DNA from: JBBSJZ01 sp041739875
GTDB lineage: Bacteria; Planctomycetota; Planctomycetia; Pirellulales; Pirellulaceae
Reading direction: 5' to 3'
NCBI GenBank assembly: GCA_041739875.1
Contig: JBGSNA010000232.1
Coordinates: 1-64,000 of the forward strand
DNA: 64,000 nt
In this document: one piece after another, positions 7,452 through 15,835 of the stretch
Numbering within the stretch: position 1 is the first letter of the stretch
Layout: each line of letters starts with the position of its first letter
Position numbers and translations under genes: made by a program
The notes under the pieces: model-generated
Told to the model about the DNA's origin: nothing
Databases searched by the model: none
The model's input: only the letters and a program-made list of their open reading frames with translations

Positions 7452-8244
7452 GCAAAACGTTGCCTTCATTAAGTTGAACTCGGCACCGCAGTTCGCAATC
7501 CTTACCGCGCACCGCCCTGTGCAAAAAATCGGTTTGAGAAAAAACTCAGTGCTACAACTGGTTGGTCAGACGCATCGAATGGCGATTGCCGAAATTTGAG
7601 TGCGATGTGATCAAGTCGAAGAACTCATTCCTGGTCATGCTGGCGAAGTCGCCAACCAATGTATGTGCGATCGCGCCAGCTCTCTCTTTCCGCGGACCGA
7701 AGCGGGCTTATTTGAATAACAAATCACTTATGAAGATCGCACAGAAAAGTCCGAGCTCTCGCGAGCGGTTTGAAGGAGGTTCGGTTTGCTCAAATTCTCT
7801 GTTTGCCAATTCTCGTAGAGAAAACTCAGTGAAACTGACCGCAGTAGGTTATTCGATAACGCCGGTGTTTTGCAGCAACGCAAAACACCCGCTTTTCCCA
7901 TTTCCCTGCAATCTTTGGGGGCTCGAACTTTCTCCAGAGACTCGATTTCCGGCCGCAACTATCGCCCAAATTGCCACTCTCTGGGGGCCGACCAGAGACA
8001 AATACTCTCAGAGTCTCTGGGATATGCAGTGTTTCTTTTTGGCTTCGCTGGCCGCCAAGTTAACGACTCTGGGTTATGAATCGTCTGCCTGACGCGGGTT
8101 TCTTTTGTGTCCATTGATCTGGCTCACAAGGAGGTGGCAGGTCGCGAATTTTGCCAGAGGGTAATGGGCGACGCGATGAGAGTCGGCAAATATCTGTCCG
8201 AAATGCTATTCGTGGGATAAGCTTGATCGGATAGGATCTTAACG
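7452..8244. other. Long non-coding stretch with a perfect hairpin
   Basis: Nearly 800 bases contain no convincing gene. The plus-strand frame 7562-8092 has no family resemblance, poor codon bias and no ribosome site. The region holds two similar short segments (GAGAAAAAACTCAGTG near 7537, GAGAAAACTCAGTG near 7818) and a perfect 10-bp inverted repeat at 7864-7889. The last 150 bases should contain the promoter of the metal-efflux genes, but no operator could be recognised. Confidence 0.6.
7864..7889. repeat. Perfect 10-bp hairpin
   Basis: GGTGTTTTGC (7864-7873) and GCAAAACACC (7880-7889) are exact inverted complements with an AGCAAC loop. A short CGCTTTT tract follows on the plus strand. It could end transcripts from the GH13 gene or an unannotated small RNA, but it lies more than 400 bases beyond that gene's stop, so its role is open. 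Confidence 0.55.
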
Positions 8245-8703
8245 ATGTACCGCCTCTTAGCGATTTTACTGATGCCATTCTTTGTAGTGGGCAATTCTCT
8301 TGCCCACTCACACGATTCGGCTACGCACCCATCGCAAAGTCAGGGGCGAGCTCATTTTCACGTTGGAAGTATTCCCCAGCATGGTCACGAGCATTATTCC
8401 CATGGGCACTCGCACCACGGTCACAGCCATGGTCATGACCACGAGCACGAAAATGACGATTCCCCACACGCACCTGTAAAAACGCCCGACGATCACGACT
8501 CGGATGCGGTTTACGTCGTGGCTGCGGACTTTGCTGTCTCCATCTCCGATCGCACTTTGATTGAAGTCGGACAGTACGCTGCCCCCGAAATCCTTGAAGA
8601 TTTTCTTCCGGCAATTCGGCCGCTGGAGGGACGCGATCGGAGGATACGCTCGACCACACCTGAGCTACCGCTCTATCTGCTTCATGCTGCGCTGAGGCTT
8701 TGA
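8245..8703 (+). CDS. Histidine-rich exported protein, putative periplasmic metal buffer
   Basis: The 152-residue protein has a signal peptide (MYRLLAILLMPFFVVGNSLA, cleavage before HSHD), a dense His segment (residues 35-75, GHEHYSHGHSHHGHSHGHDH) and a C-terminal region without recognisable domain. Poly-H/G/S/D stretches of this kind bind Zn, Co, Ni or Cu in periplasmic buffers and metal-efflux accessory proteins. It is the first gene upstream of the CusB/CusA-like pair. Metal binding and delivery to the pump are inferred from composition and context. The start follows AGGATCTTAACG, a modest ribosome site. Confidence 0.75.
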   Translation: MYRLLAILLMPFFVVGNSLAHSHDSATHPSQSQGRAHFHVGSIPQHGHEHYSHGHSHHGHSHGHDHEHENDDSPHAPVKTPDDHDSDAVYVVAADFAVSISDRTLIEVGQYAAPEILEDFLPAIRPLEGRDRRIRSTTPELPLYLLHAALRL

Positions 8704-8831
8704 TTCGACTCGACTGGAAAGCAATCGCTCTCCATCGATTCGTTTTGACTCTCAAGCCTTCACCTGCTGCTCAGCTCTTTCAAGTCGTCGCTTGACGCAG
8801 TGCAGCTTCAATTAATGAAGTTCCGCAAAAC

Positions 8832-10226
8832 ATGCGTTTCAATTCTATGTTCGCACCTACGTGCGTTCTTTTGTTGCTTATCTCATTTCCAATAGTCGGT
8901 TGCTCCTCTCGTGAATCTGCGAAAGGACCTGGCTCGCAATCCGCCCAAACAGCGGCAGAAAAAACCGAGCTTGAGATTCTTGAGCTGGGCGAAAAGGCGA
9001 GAAAGAACCTGAACCTCGTCGTCAAGGCGGTTCGACCTAGCGATTATTGGCGGACGATCACCATTCCAGGTGTCGTCGCGGATCGACCAGGCATCTCCGA
9101 TCACGGAGTAACTTCACCGGCGGTCGGTGTGGTCTCCGAAATCCATGCATTCCCTGGCGATACCGTTCGGCCCGGGCAACGATTGGTGACGTTGCGTCTG
9201 TTCAGTGAGTACTTGCAAGCCACTCAAACACAACTTTTCAAAGCTTCGCAGGAAGTAAAGCTTGTCCAAGAACAAATCGAGCGACTCAACATTGTGGCCA
9301 ATTCCGGAGCGGTTTCAGGATCTCGATTAATCGAACAGCGGAATGAACTTCAAAGACAACAGACGCTCCTACTGGCTTCGAAACAAGAGCTCCTCAATCG
9401 TGGATTGACTCCCGAGCAAATAGCCTTGGTGTCCGACGGCAATTTTACCTCAACCATCGAAGTTCTAGCTCCTCCAGCTCGTACTCATGAAACGGTACTT
9501 GATGGACTTGTTAAACCAGAGATACAAACCGTTGGATTCAATACAGCCAATGACATTGGTTATGAAGTCCATTCGCTAGGAGTTGAGCTTGGACAAACGG
9601 TCCAAGCTGGCGACCTGCTGGCCAGCCTAGCCAATCATCAATCGTTGTACGTCATTGGCCATGCATTCAAACGTGAAGCAGGACTACTCGAACAAGTCGC
9701 TCAAAACAAAATAGGTCTGGGTATCGAATTCGCGGAGGACTCCAATGAATTTTGGCCAGCTATCGATCAGCCATTCCAAATCCGCCACCTCTCCAACACG
9801 ATCGATACATCCACGCGAACCTTCGATTTCTTCGTGCCTCTGCTCAACCAGTCGCGGACCTACCAAAAAGACGGCATGACTTTCTTGGTATGGCGGTTCC
9901 GACCTGGACAGCGCACTCGCGTTGAAGTGCCTGTTGAGAAGTTTGCAAACGTGTTTGTGATGCCTACCGAAGCCGTTGTTCGCGAGGGACCAAACGCTTA
10001 TGTCTATCGACAAAACGGCGACCTGTTTAATCAGATTTCAGTGCACATTGTCTACGAAGATCGCTCGCATGTGATTCTGGCGAATGATCAAAGCATTACA
10101 CCCGGAACATTCTTAGCTCAGAACTCAGCCGCTTCGCTGCGGCGAGTGCTCAAAGCCCAATCGGCAAGCGGTGAGCAACCAGGTCTTCACGTTCACGCGG
10201 ACGGCACCGTCCACGCGGCACACTAA
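8832..10226 (+). CDS. RND efflux periplasmic adaptor (CusB/CzcB family) lipoprotein
   Basis: The 464-residue protein starts MRFNSMFAPTCVLLLLISFP followed by IVGC, a lipobox with Cys24 lipidation site. It then shows adaptor architecture: a barrel-sandwich half (VGVVSEIHAFPGDTVRPGQ), an alpha-hairpin (QLFKASQEVKLVQEQIERLN), the returning lipoyl half (GYEVHSLGVELGQTVQAGDL) and beta-barrel/membrane-proximal domains. It ends in a His-bearing tail (GLHVHADGTVHAAH). It would link the inner-membrane pump to an outer-membrane factor and may pass metal ions. The permease gene lies 836 bases downstream, separated by a transposon relic. No CusC/TolC-like outer-membrane gene occurs in the window. Confidence 0.88.
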   Translation: MRFNSMFAPTCVLLLLISFPIVGCSSRESAKGPGSQSAQTAAEKTELEILELGEKARKNLNLVVKAVRPSDYWRTITIPGVVADRPGISDHGVTSPAVGVVSEIHAFPGDTVRPGQRLVTLRLFSEYLQATQTQLFKASQEVKLVQEQIERLNIVANSGAVSGSRLIEQRNELQRQQTLLLASKQELLNRGLTPEQIALVSDGNFTSTIEVLAPPARTHETVLDGLVKPEIQTVGFNTANDIGYEVHSLGVELGQTVQAGDLLASLANHQSLYVIGHAFKREAGLLEQVAQNKIGLGIEFAEDSNEFWPAIDQPFQIRHLSNTIDTSTRTFDFFVPLLNQSRTYQKDGMTFLVWRFRPGQRTRVEVPVEKFANVFVMPTEAVVREGPNAYVYRQNGDLFNQISVHIVYEDRSHVILANDQSITPGTFLAQNSAASLRRVLKAQSASGEQPGLHVHADGTVHAAH

Positions 10227-10252
10227 TTGATGATTTCCAATTGAAGAATTTT

Positions 10253-10340
10253 CGGACCGAAGGTCCAACGATTTGCCTAGCCCAGGCCAGCGGCCTGGGT
10301 ACACGGCCATACAAAATTTACCAAAGGGCCAATGGCCCGA
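10253..10340 (+). repeat. Left REP triple-hairpin block
   Basis: Three short palindromes lie in a row: GGACC-GAA-GGTCC (10254-10266), CCCAGGCC-AGC-GGCCTGGG (10281-10299) and GGGCC-AAT-GGCCC (10326-10338). The block is the approximate reverse complement of 10870-10956 on the other side of the transposase relic. Short GC palindromes with three-base loops are typical REP substrates of RAYT proteins. Confidence 0.75.
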
Positions 10341-10383
10341 CCGTTTGCATTTGTCAAAGTAGCGCACCATGCGATTAGCAGAT

Positions 10384-10838
10384 TCAATCCCATATATATC
10401 GCTCGTCGATATCGATCCCATGGCGATCACACATCAATCGCAATTCATCTCGAAACGAAATCGTTGCATGATGCTCCGATTGGCGACGAATGTAATTGTC
10501 GACAGCATCTCGCTTCATGTGACTTACGGAGAACACACCGTACCCCGATTGCCACGAAAAGATAGTCGAACCCAATTGAGAAGATTTGGCCCACTTCGAC
10601 GTTTCCGTTTTGATGTTTTCGACTAACTTTGCAATGGTAATTGTTCGCGATAATCCAACAAGCGAATGAACATGATCAATATGACCACCTACGGAGGCGG
10701 ATATGCAGACCGCATTTTTACATGATGTGCAAGCATTCGAAACATCTCTTCACGAAACGATTCATTCTGGAGAAATGGGCGGCGTTCTTTCGTAGAGAAA
10801 ACGATGTGCAACCAAACCTGTGCAAGCGACTGAGGCAT
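10384..10838 (-). pseudogene. Frameshifted REP-associated tyrosine (IS200/Y1) transposase
   Basis: The minus-strand reading starts at ATG 10838 with MPQSLAQVWLHIVFSTKERR, the classic Y1_Tnp start, and runs to LAHHVK. It then needs one extra base in the T5 run at 10715-10719 (A5 on the coding strand) to continue into GGHIDHVHSLVGLSRTITIA. The H-V-H pair is the HUH metal/catalytic motif. The second part ends FSWQSGYGVFSVSH and DERYIWD, the usual family C-terminus. Without the frameshift the protein would be about 150 residues, normal for the family. A single-base slip makes it inactive unless rescued by slippage, or unless it is a sequencing error in a homopolymer. Confidence 0.85.
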
Positions 10839-10869
10839 TTTGGCAATCCGTCATTTGAAGAGCAATTGG

Positions 10870-10956
10870 ACGGGCCGTTGGCCCTGTTCCGATATTGTAT
10901 GGCCGTATTCCCAGACCGGTGGCCTGGGCAAGGCAAATGCATGGACCTTTGGTCCG
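10870..10956 (-). repeat. Right REP triple-hairpin block, inverted
   Basis: Hairpins occur in mirrored order to the left block: GGGCC-GTT-GGCCC (10872-10884), CCCAGACC-GGT-GGCCTGGG with one mismatch (10910-10928), and GGACC-TTT-GGTCC (10943-10955). Loop changes with preserved stems suggest selection or gene conversion of the stems. Together with 10253-10340 it bounds the transposase relic. Confidence 0.75.
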
Positions 10957-11061
10957 AAAGGCCCAAGTAACGCGAATGAGCAACCTGAGATGATCAATCA
11001 AAAATTGTTAATCACAAATCATCACGCAAAACTCTAAAATCTAAAATATCGCACTTTTTCC

Positions 11062-14000
11062 ATGCTCGACACCATTATCCGATTATCGCTTCGCTACAGG
11101 TCGCTTGTTCTGATCTCCAGTCTGGTTGTGCTCGTGTATGGATCGTACCTGACCACGACGATGTCCATCGACGTGTTTCCAGACCTGGATCGGCCGCGCG
11201 TAGTGATCATTACGGAAGCACCTGGCTTAGCGACAGAAGAGGTTGAAACGCTGGTAACGCAGCCAATCGAAATTGCGCTAATGGGGGCCAATGGCGTTCA
11301 AGCCGTACGCAGCCAAACGACAGCCGGATTAAATGTCCTGTACGTTGAATTCGATTGGTCCACAGATATCAGAGCAGCTCGACAAACGGTCAGCGAACGT
11401 CTGATAACGCTCGCGGGTATCCTGCCCGCAGGGATCACACCTCAGATGACACCACCGTCGTCGATCATGGGGCAGATTGTGGTGGCTGGCATCTATCGGC
11501 AGGCTGGTCCCACTGGCGGAAGCCTTGCCCCGGTTGGGCAAACGAAGCTGATGGCCGAGTTGCTCTTAACCAATGTTTTGGAAAAGGAGTCATCGCTGAA
11601 GCTGTGGCGAGTTGTTGATCGCCGCAAACCCGAATCATGGGAGTCGGTCCCATTTGAACTTGTCGAGCCACTTCTCAAGCACGCCGAAGACTCCACTCGC
11701 CCCTATCGCGCGACTGTAAAACTCGCCTCGGGAATTCATGAGATTCAATTTGAAACAGAAGCCAAGCAACTTTTAGAGCTGCGGACGATTGCCGATTGGG
11801 TGATTCGGCCAAGACTGTTGAAGGTAAGCGGAGTCGCCGAAGTCTTCATGCAAGGCGGTGATCGAAAACAATATCAAGTGCTGCTCGATCCGACCGCTCT
11901 TCTTGAATATGACGTGACGGTACAAGACGTTGAGCAAGCTCTCAGTGAAAGCAACATCAATGCGAGTGGCGGATTCGCTATCAAAGGTGAATCCGAGCGA
12001 CCTATCCGCATTCTCGGAAGGCTTGGAACCGGCGGTCGCAGCGTGATCGATGATCTCTTGAAGGTCCCAGTCGCTAAATCATCGAAACGAAGCATTCTCC
12101 TTGAACAAGTTGCATCCGTTGTGGAAGGTCCGGAACTGAAACGAGGTGACGGAAGCGTCAACGGTCAAAGCGGCATCGTGTTTACCGTAGTGAAGCAGCC
12201 GCACGTGGATACTCGAAAACTTACTGACAATACAGCGGCTGCTTTCGCAGAAGTTGAAGCTTCACTGCCAGCAGACATCGTCATCAACTCGGAGCTATTC
12301 AGGCTGAAGAATTTCATCGATCGTGGCATCTTCAATGTGGCCGAAGCACTCGTTATCGGCGCAGTGCTGGTGTTGATCGTTCTTTTCCTCTTCTTGCTCA
12401 ACTTTCGTACCACGTTTATCACACTGACCGCGATTCCCATGTCGCTAGTGATGACCACGCTGGTCTTTCGGCTCATCGGTTGGCTCAGTGGTAGCGAGCT
12501 TTCGATCAACGTCATGACGCTAGGCGGAATCGCAGTCGCGATGGGTGAGCTGGTCGACGATGCGATCGTTGATGTTGAAAACATCTTTCGCAGATTGAAA
12601 GAGAACAATCAACGTGATCAGCCACTTCCCGCACTCGAGGTGGTCTACCTGGCGAGCAAAGAGATTCGCAGTTCGATCTTCTTTGGTACCGTAGTCGTGA
12701 TCCTTGTCTTTCTACCCCTGTTTGCATTATCAGGGGTAGAAGGTCGGTTGTTCACGCCACTTGGATTCGCCTACATCGTCTCCATCTTGTCATCGTTTGT
12801 GGTTTCGCTGACAGTGACGCCCGTGTTGTCGTACTACTTGCTGCCGACATCGAAGGCAACCCATGGTGAACGAGATGGCGTAGTGCTGCGAGGTCTCAAG
12901 TGGATGGTGCGTCCGCTGATTCAGTTCAGTATGAAGTTCCCTTCCTTGCTAGTCATTGCGACTTGGCTCATCGTCGCAGTTGCGGCTTGGCAAGTCGCAC
13001 AGCTTGGTCGCGATTTCCTGCCCGCCTTCGACGAGGGAAGTGTCCAGGTCAACGTCACGCTGCCTCCGGGTTCTTCGCTACAAGCTTCGAATCAAGTGTC
13101 GACGAATATCGATGGCGTGTTCAAGTCGATGCAGAAGAGTTCGACGAATCCCGATGGCGCGATCCTGAACTTTGTGCGTCGCACGGGACGGGCGGAGATG
13201 GACGAGCATGCATCGCCGGTGAATTTTGGCGAGTATATCCTCAGCATGAATCCCGACGCTGAGCATAATCGCGAAAAGATGATCACTGACTTGCGTGAGC
13301 GGATCGGTAAGGAGGTTCCCGGCGTCGATATCGAAGTTGAGCAGCCTCTGGCGCACTTGATCAGCCACATGGTGTCCGGGGTTTACGCACAGATTGCGAT
13401 CAAGATCCACGGCGATGACCTCGACACACTTCTCACGTTGGCAGAGAAAGTTAAGTCGTCAATTTCTGACGTCCCGGGAGTGACTCCGCCAATCGTCGAA
13501 CCCATTCAGATGACGCCCGAGTTACATATTCAACTGCGCGGCGATGACTTGGCGATGCACGGCATCACCAGGCAGAATGTGGCCTCAGTACTCCAGACGG
13601 CTCTTCAAGGCCAAGTGGTCTCGGAAGTTCTCGAAGGGCAACGGCGTTTCGACCTGCTCGTACGATTAGAGGAGGCTTACCGAACCGACTATGCGAACTT
13701 AGGCCGCTTGCGGATTGATTTGCCGCACCTGGAGGGACTGGTAGAACTCGGGCAGATTGAACTTAGGGATGTCGCGACAATCTCTGAAGGTGTTGGGCCT
13801 AACTCAGTCAATCGTGAAAACGCGCGCCGGCGCATCGTCATTCGCTGCAACACAGAAGGGCGTGACTTAGCCAGCGCGGTCGCCGAAATCCAGCAACGTG
13901 TCGACGCTCAAGTTGCGATGCCGGTCGGCTACTACGTCGAGTATGGTGGTCAGTTTGAAAGTCAGCAAAACGCAACACGCTTGATCATCATTCTGGCGGG

Positions 14001-14514
14001 ACTCTCGGTGGTCGGCATGTTTGGCGTCTTGATGATCCTGTTTCCGTCCGTTCGGATCGTCATGCAGATTCTTAATGCTTTGCCAACCGCTTTCATCGGT
14101 GGCGTATTTGCGTTGGTGATCACGCAGCAAACGCTGACGGTGGCGAGTCTCGTGGGTTTTATCTCGCTCGGTGGCATTGCTGTTCGAAACGGTATTCTGC
14201 TGGTGACACACTATTTTCATCTCATGAAAGAAGAAGATGAAGAATTCTCGCAGGCCATGATATTGCGAGGCAGCCTCGAGAGACTGGCTCCAGTGTTGAT
14301 GACGGCGCTGACTGCTGGCATCGGCTTGATCCCGCTGGTGATAGGTGGCCAAGAACCTGGGCGAGAGATTCTCTACCCGGTTGCCACTGTCATTCTTGGC
14401 GGACTGATAACTTCGACGTTTTGTGAATTCTTGATTCACCCTGGTTTGTTTTGGAAATTCAGCGGTCAAGACGCCAAGCGATTGGTGGACGCTGATAAGA
14501 GACCTTCTATTTAA
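11062..14514 (+). CDS. Heavy-metal RND efflux permease (CusA/CzcA family) with inserted segment
   Basis: This 1150-residue inner-membrane proton antiporter shows the usual order: TM1, porter domain, TM2-6, second TM bundle. Clear family stretches are DVFPDLDRPRVVIITEAPGL, ELRTIADWVIRPRLL and, in TM4, AVAMGELVDDAIVDVEN, which holds the acidic residues of the proton relay. CusA/CzcA proteins are usually about 1030-1070 residues. The excess lies at residues 146-236, between SSIMGQIVVAGIY and LRTIADW, where homologues have a short link. The TM4 motif matches neither the textbook Cu/Ag nor the Zn/Co/Cd signature exactly, so the substrate metal is undetermined. The adaptor gene is upstream beyond a REP element; a His-rich lipoprotein gene follows within 11 bases. 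Confidence 0.9.
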   Translation: MLDTIIRLSLRYRSLVLISSLVVLVYGSYLTTTMSIDVFPDLDRPRVVIITEAPGLATEEVETLVTQPIEIALMGANGVQAVRSQTTAGLNVLYVEFDWSTDIRAARQTVSERLITLAGILPAGITPQMTPPSSIMGQIVVAGIYRQAGPTGGSLAPVGQTKLMAELLLTNVLEKESSLKLWRVVDRRKPESWESVPFELVEPLLKHAEDSTRPYRATVKLASGIHEIQFETEAKQLLELRTIADWVIRPRLLKVSGVAEVFMQGGDRKQYQVLLDPTALLEYDVTVQDVEQALSESNINASGGFAIKGESERPIRILGRLGTGGRSVIDDLLKVPVAKSSKRSILLEQVASVVEGPELKRGDGSVNGQSGIVFTVVKQPHVDTRKLTDNTAAAFAEVEASLPADIVINSELFRLKNFIDRGIFNVAEALVIGAVLVLIVLFLFLLNFRTTFITLTAIPMSLVMTTLVFRLIGWLSGSELSINVMTLGGIAVAMGELVDDAIVDVENIFRRLKENNQRDQPLPALEVVYLASKEIRSSIFFGTVVVILVFLPLFALSGVEGRLFTPLGFAYIVSILSSFVVSLTVTPVLSYYLLPTSKATHGERDGVVLRGLKWMVRPLIQFSMKFPSLLVIATWLIVAVAAWQVAQLGRDFLPAFDEGSVQVNVTLPPGSSLQASNQVSTNIDGVFKSMQKSSTNPDGAILNFVRRTGRAEMDEHASPVNFGEYILSMNPDAEHNREKMITDLRERIGKEVPGVDIEVEQPLAHLISHMVSGVYAQIAIKIHGDDLDTLLTLAEKVKSSISDVPGVTPPIVEPIQMTPELHIQLRGDDLAMHGITRQNVASVLQTALQGQVVSEVLEGQRRFDLLVRLEEAYRTDYANLGRLRIDLPHLEGLVELGQIELRDVATISEGVGPNSVNRENARRRIVIRCNTEGRDLASAVAEIQQRVDAQVAMPVGYYVEYGGQFESQQNATRLIIILAGLSVVGMFGVLMILFPSVRIVMQILNALPTAFIGGVFALVITQQTLTVASLVGFISLGGIAVRNGILLVTHYFHLMKEEDEEFSQAMILRGSLERLAPVLMTALTAGIGLIPLVIGGQEPGREILYPVATVILGGLITSTFCEFLIHPGLFWKFSGQDAKRLVDADKRPSI

Positions 14515-14525
14515 GGAATTTGATG

Positions 14526-15050
14526 ATGAAGCGTTTTTGTATTTCGTTGGCTTTGGTAGCGATCTTTGGTTTCGTTGGGTGCAATAAGCCATCGGAGCCG
14601 ACAGCGAACTCATCGACAAAGGTCGCCGATGATCACGGTCAAGACCATAGCGAAGTGGGCCATGACCATAGTACAGAGGGACATGCGCATGGCGTGGGGC
14701 CACACGAGGGGACGGTTGCCGATTGGGGTGGAGGCAAGTATCACGTTGAATTCACGGTGGACCACGAGAAACAGCAAGCTACGGTCTATATTTTTGGCGG
14801 CGATGAAAAGACTCCCGCACCGATTGACCCGACGACTATCGAGCTCAGCATCAAAGCTCCAGAGATGCAGGTAACGCTTCAAGCATCCCCTCAGGAAAGC
14901 GATCCAGCAGGTAAAGCTTCGCGATTCATCGGCAATCACGAAAAACTAGGCGTTGTCCAAGAGTACGCTGGCACTATGACTGGCGTTGTCGACGGAACGC
15001 CCTACTCAGGCGACTTCAATGAAGAAGCCCACGGCGACCATAGCCACTAG
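14526..15050 (+). CDS. Histidine-rich lipoprotein of the metal-efflux locus
   Basis: The 174-residue protein begins MKRFCISLALVAIFGFVGC, a lipoprotein signal with lipobox VGC. A His-rich linker follows (DHGQDHSEVGHDHSTEGHAH), then GPHEGTVADWGGGKYHVEFT, opening a beta-rich domain seen in planctomycetal proteins beside RND metal pumps, and a C-terminal HGDHSH. Two adjacent ATGs exist (14523, 14526); the second is eight bases from AAGGA and was chosen. It starts within 11 bases of the permease stop, so co-transcription is likely. A role as periplasmic metal buffer or donor to the pump is inferred. Confidence 0.78.
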   Translation: MKRFCISLALVAIFGFVGCNKPSEPTANSSTKVADDHGQDHSEVGHDHSTEGHAHGVGPHEGTVADWGGGKYHVEFTVDHEKQQATVYIFGGDEKTPAPIDPTTIELSIKAPEMQVTLQASPQESDPAGKASRFIGNHEKLGVVQEYAGTMTGVVDGTPYSGDFNEEAHGDHSH

Positions 15051-15089
15051 GATGCAGTACTCGATCTACGATCAACTTTGGGACTCACA

Positions 15090-15440
15090 ATGCTTTATGC
15101 CGTCAAGATTTTCATTTCAGCAGCAGTGATCGTTCTGGTTTCAGAAATCGCCGGACGGTCACCGCGTTTAGGTGGATTAGTTCTTTCGCTACCCATTGTG
15201 AGCATCCTCGCCTTCGTGATGACCTGGTATGCGCAAAAGGATATGGTTGTTATCGCGGGATTAGCGAGAGAAACGCTCGTCCTAGTCCCACTTGGCTTGC
15301 CATTTTTCGTTCCATTTGCACTTGCAAGCAAAACAGGTTTGACCTTCTGGCCATCGTTCTTTTTGGGAGTTCTGATGGCCACTTCAACAATAGGTATGTA
15401 CTTCTTTTTCGCAAGTCGCAGCAACATTTTTCCCCACTAG
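15090..15440 (+). CDS. DUF3147 family membrane protein
   Basis: This 116-residue protein has four predicted membrane helices and carries the family-typical SEIAGRSPRLGGLVLSLPIV stretch after the first helix, followed by a tryptophan-containing third segment (GLTFWPSFFLGVLM). Length is normal for DUF3147 (PF11345). Start ATG 15090 gives MLYAVKIFISAA; TTG 15078 would add four residues. It is the last gene of the metal-efflux group, 39 bases after the lipoprotein gene. Function is unknown. Its TAG stop is the first part of a 16-base repeat also found at 21863. Confidence 0.82.
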   Translation: MLYAVKIFISAAVIVLVSEIAGRSPRLGGLVLSLPIVSILAFVMTWYAQKDMVVIAGLARETLVLVPLGLPFFVPFALASKTGLTFWPSFFLGVLMATSTIGMYFFFASRSNIFPH

Positions 15441-15453
15441 CTGGACAGCGCCA
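15438..15453 (+). repeat. Single copy of TAGCTGGACAGCGCCA repeat
   Basis: The 16 bases TAGCTGGACAGCGCCA begin with the stop codon of the DUF3147 gene and are identical to 21863-21878, where they form the left arm of a long hairpin. Here the complementary arm is missing. It may be one half of a dispersed intergenic element. Confidence 0.5.
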
Positions 15454-15727
15454 ACTTCGTTTAACCGTTAGCCGAAGGCAAACGATCGCATCGTTAATAG
15501 TACGCCTGCGGCTGCGGTCATATGGCTTGGTGCTGAATGAGACGATTTTCACGCGCGCTCGCTATCGTGTTCCGCATTCGGATGTAACCATTATCGGCCA
15601 ATCCCAGATGCAATGATTGAGCACATTTGCCGTTCGACGCTAACCTCGGTTTCTTCGAAAGTTGCCAGGGGTCTGCGGCGAACGCCGATTCATCAAGCGC
15701 TCACCGGGCCGCTCAGTGCTTAAAACC

Positions 15728-15804
15728 CTGTGCGATGTGTCCTGTGCGATGTGTCCTGTGCGATGTGTCCTGTGCGATGTGTCCTGTGCGATGTGTCCTG
15801 TGTC
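15728..15804. repeat. 14-bp tandem repeat, five perfect copies
   Basis: CTGTGCGATGTGTC is repeated exactly at 15728, 15742, 15756, 15770 and 15784, followed by a half unit CTGTGTC and then three shorter GTGCGAT repeats. The TGTGCGA core is also the left arm of the hairpin at 15820-15835. No spacers exist, so it is a simple tandem array likely to vary in length by replication slippage. Confidence 0.9.
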
Positions 15805-15819
15805 CTGTGCGATGTGCGA

Positions 15820-15835
15820 TGTGCGATTTCGCACA
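15820..15835 (-). terminator. TGTGCG-CGCACA hairpin downstream of the TerB-like gene
   Basis: TGTGCG, ATTT, CGCACA forms a 6-bp stem 33 bases beyond the minus-strand stop at 15868. A nearly identical hairpin lies just beyond another minus-strand gene at 25180-25195. Position suggests transcript ending, although no U-run follows here. Confidence 0.4.

Larger units (their letters stand above)
10227..11061. mobile_element. REP/RAYT-type element inserted between adaptor and permease genes
   Basis: The gap contains a minus-strand Y1 transposase relic (10384-10838) framed by two inverted, related repeat blocks at about 10253-10340 and 10870-10956. Each block has three small hairpins in mirrored order, and the blocks share long identical stretches in reverse complement, such as ATTTGCC, GCCCAGGCC and ACGGCCATACAA. 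This is the arrangement expected of a REP-associated tyrosine transposase mobilising its own palindromes. Sequence outside the repeats (10957-11061) is AT-rich and holds no gene. The insertion splits what is usually a contiguous efflux operon. Confidence 0.75.

Noticed and set aside
7562..8092. A 176-codon plus-strand frame in the gap after the GH13 gene
   Set aside because: No family resemblance, no ribosome site, unbiased codon use and an internal hairpin. Treated as non-coding.
13867..14703. A 278-codon minus-strand frame
   Set aside because: It is antisense to the end of the RND permease and the His-rich lipoprotein gene, with no recognisable protein features.
15728..15835. CRISPR-like array
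   Set aside because: Units are 14 bp and contiguous with no spacers, and no cas gene is nearby.
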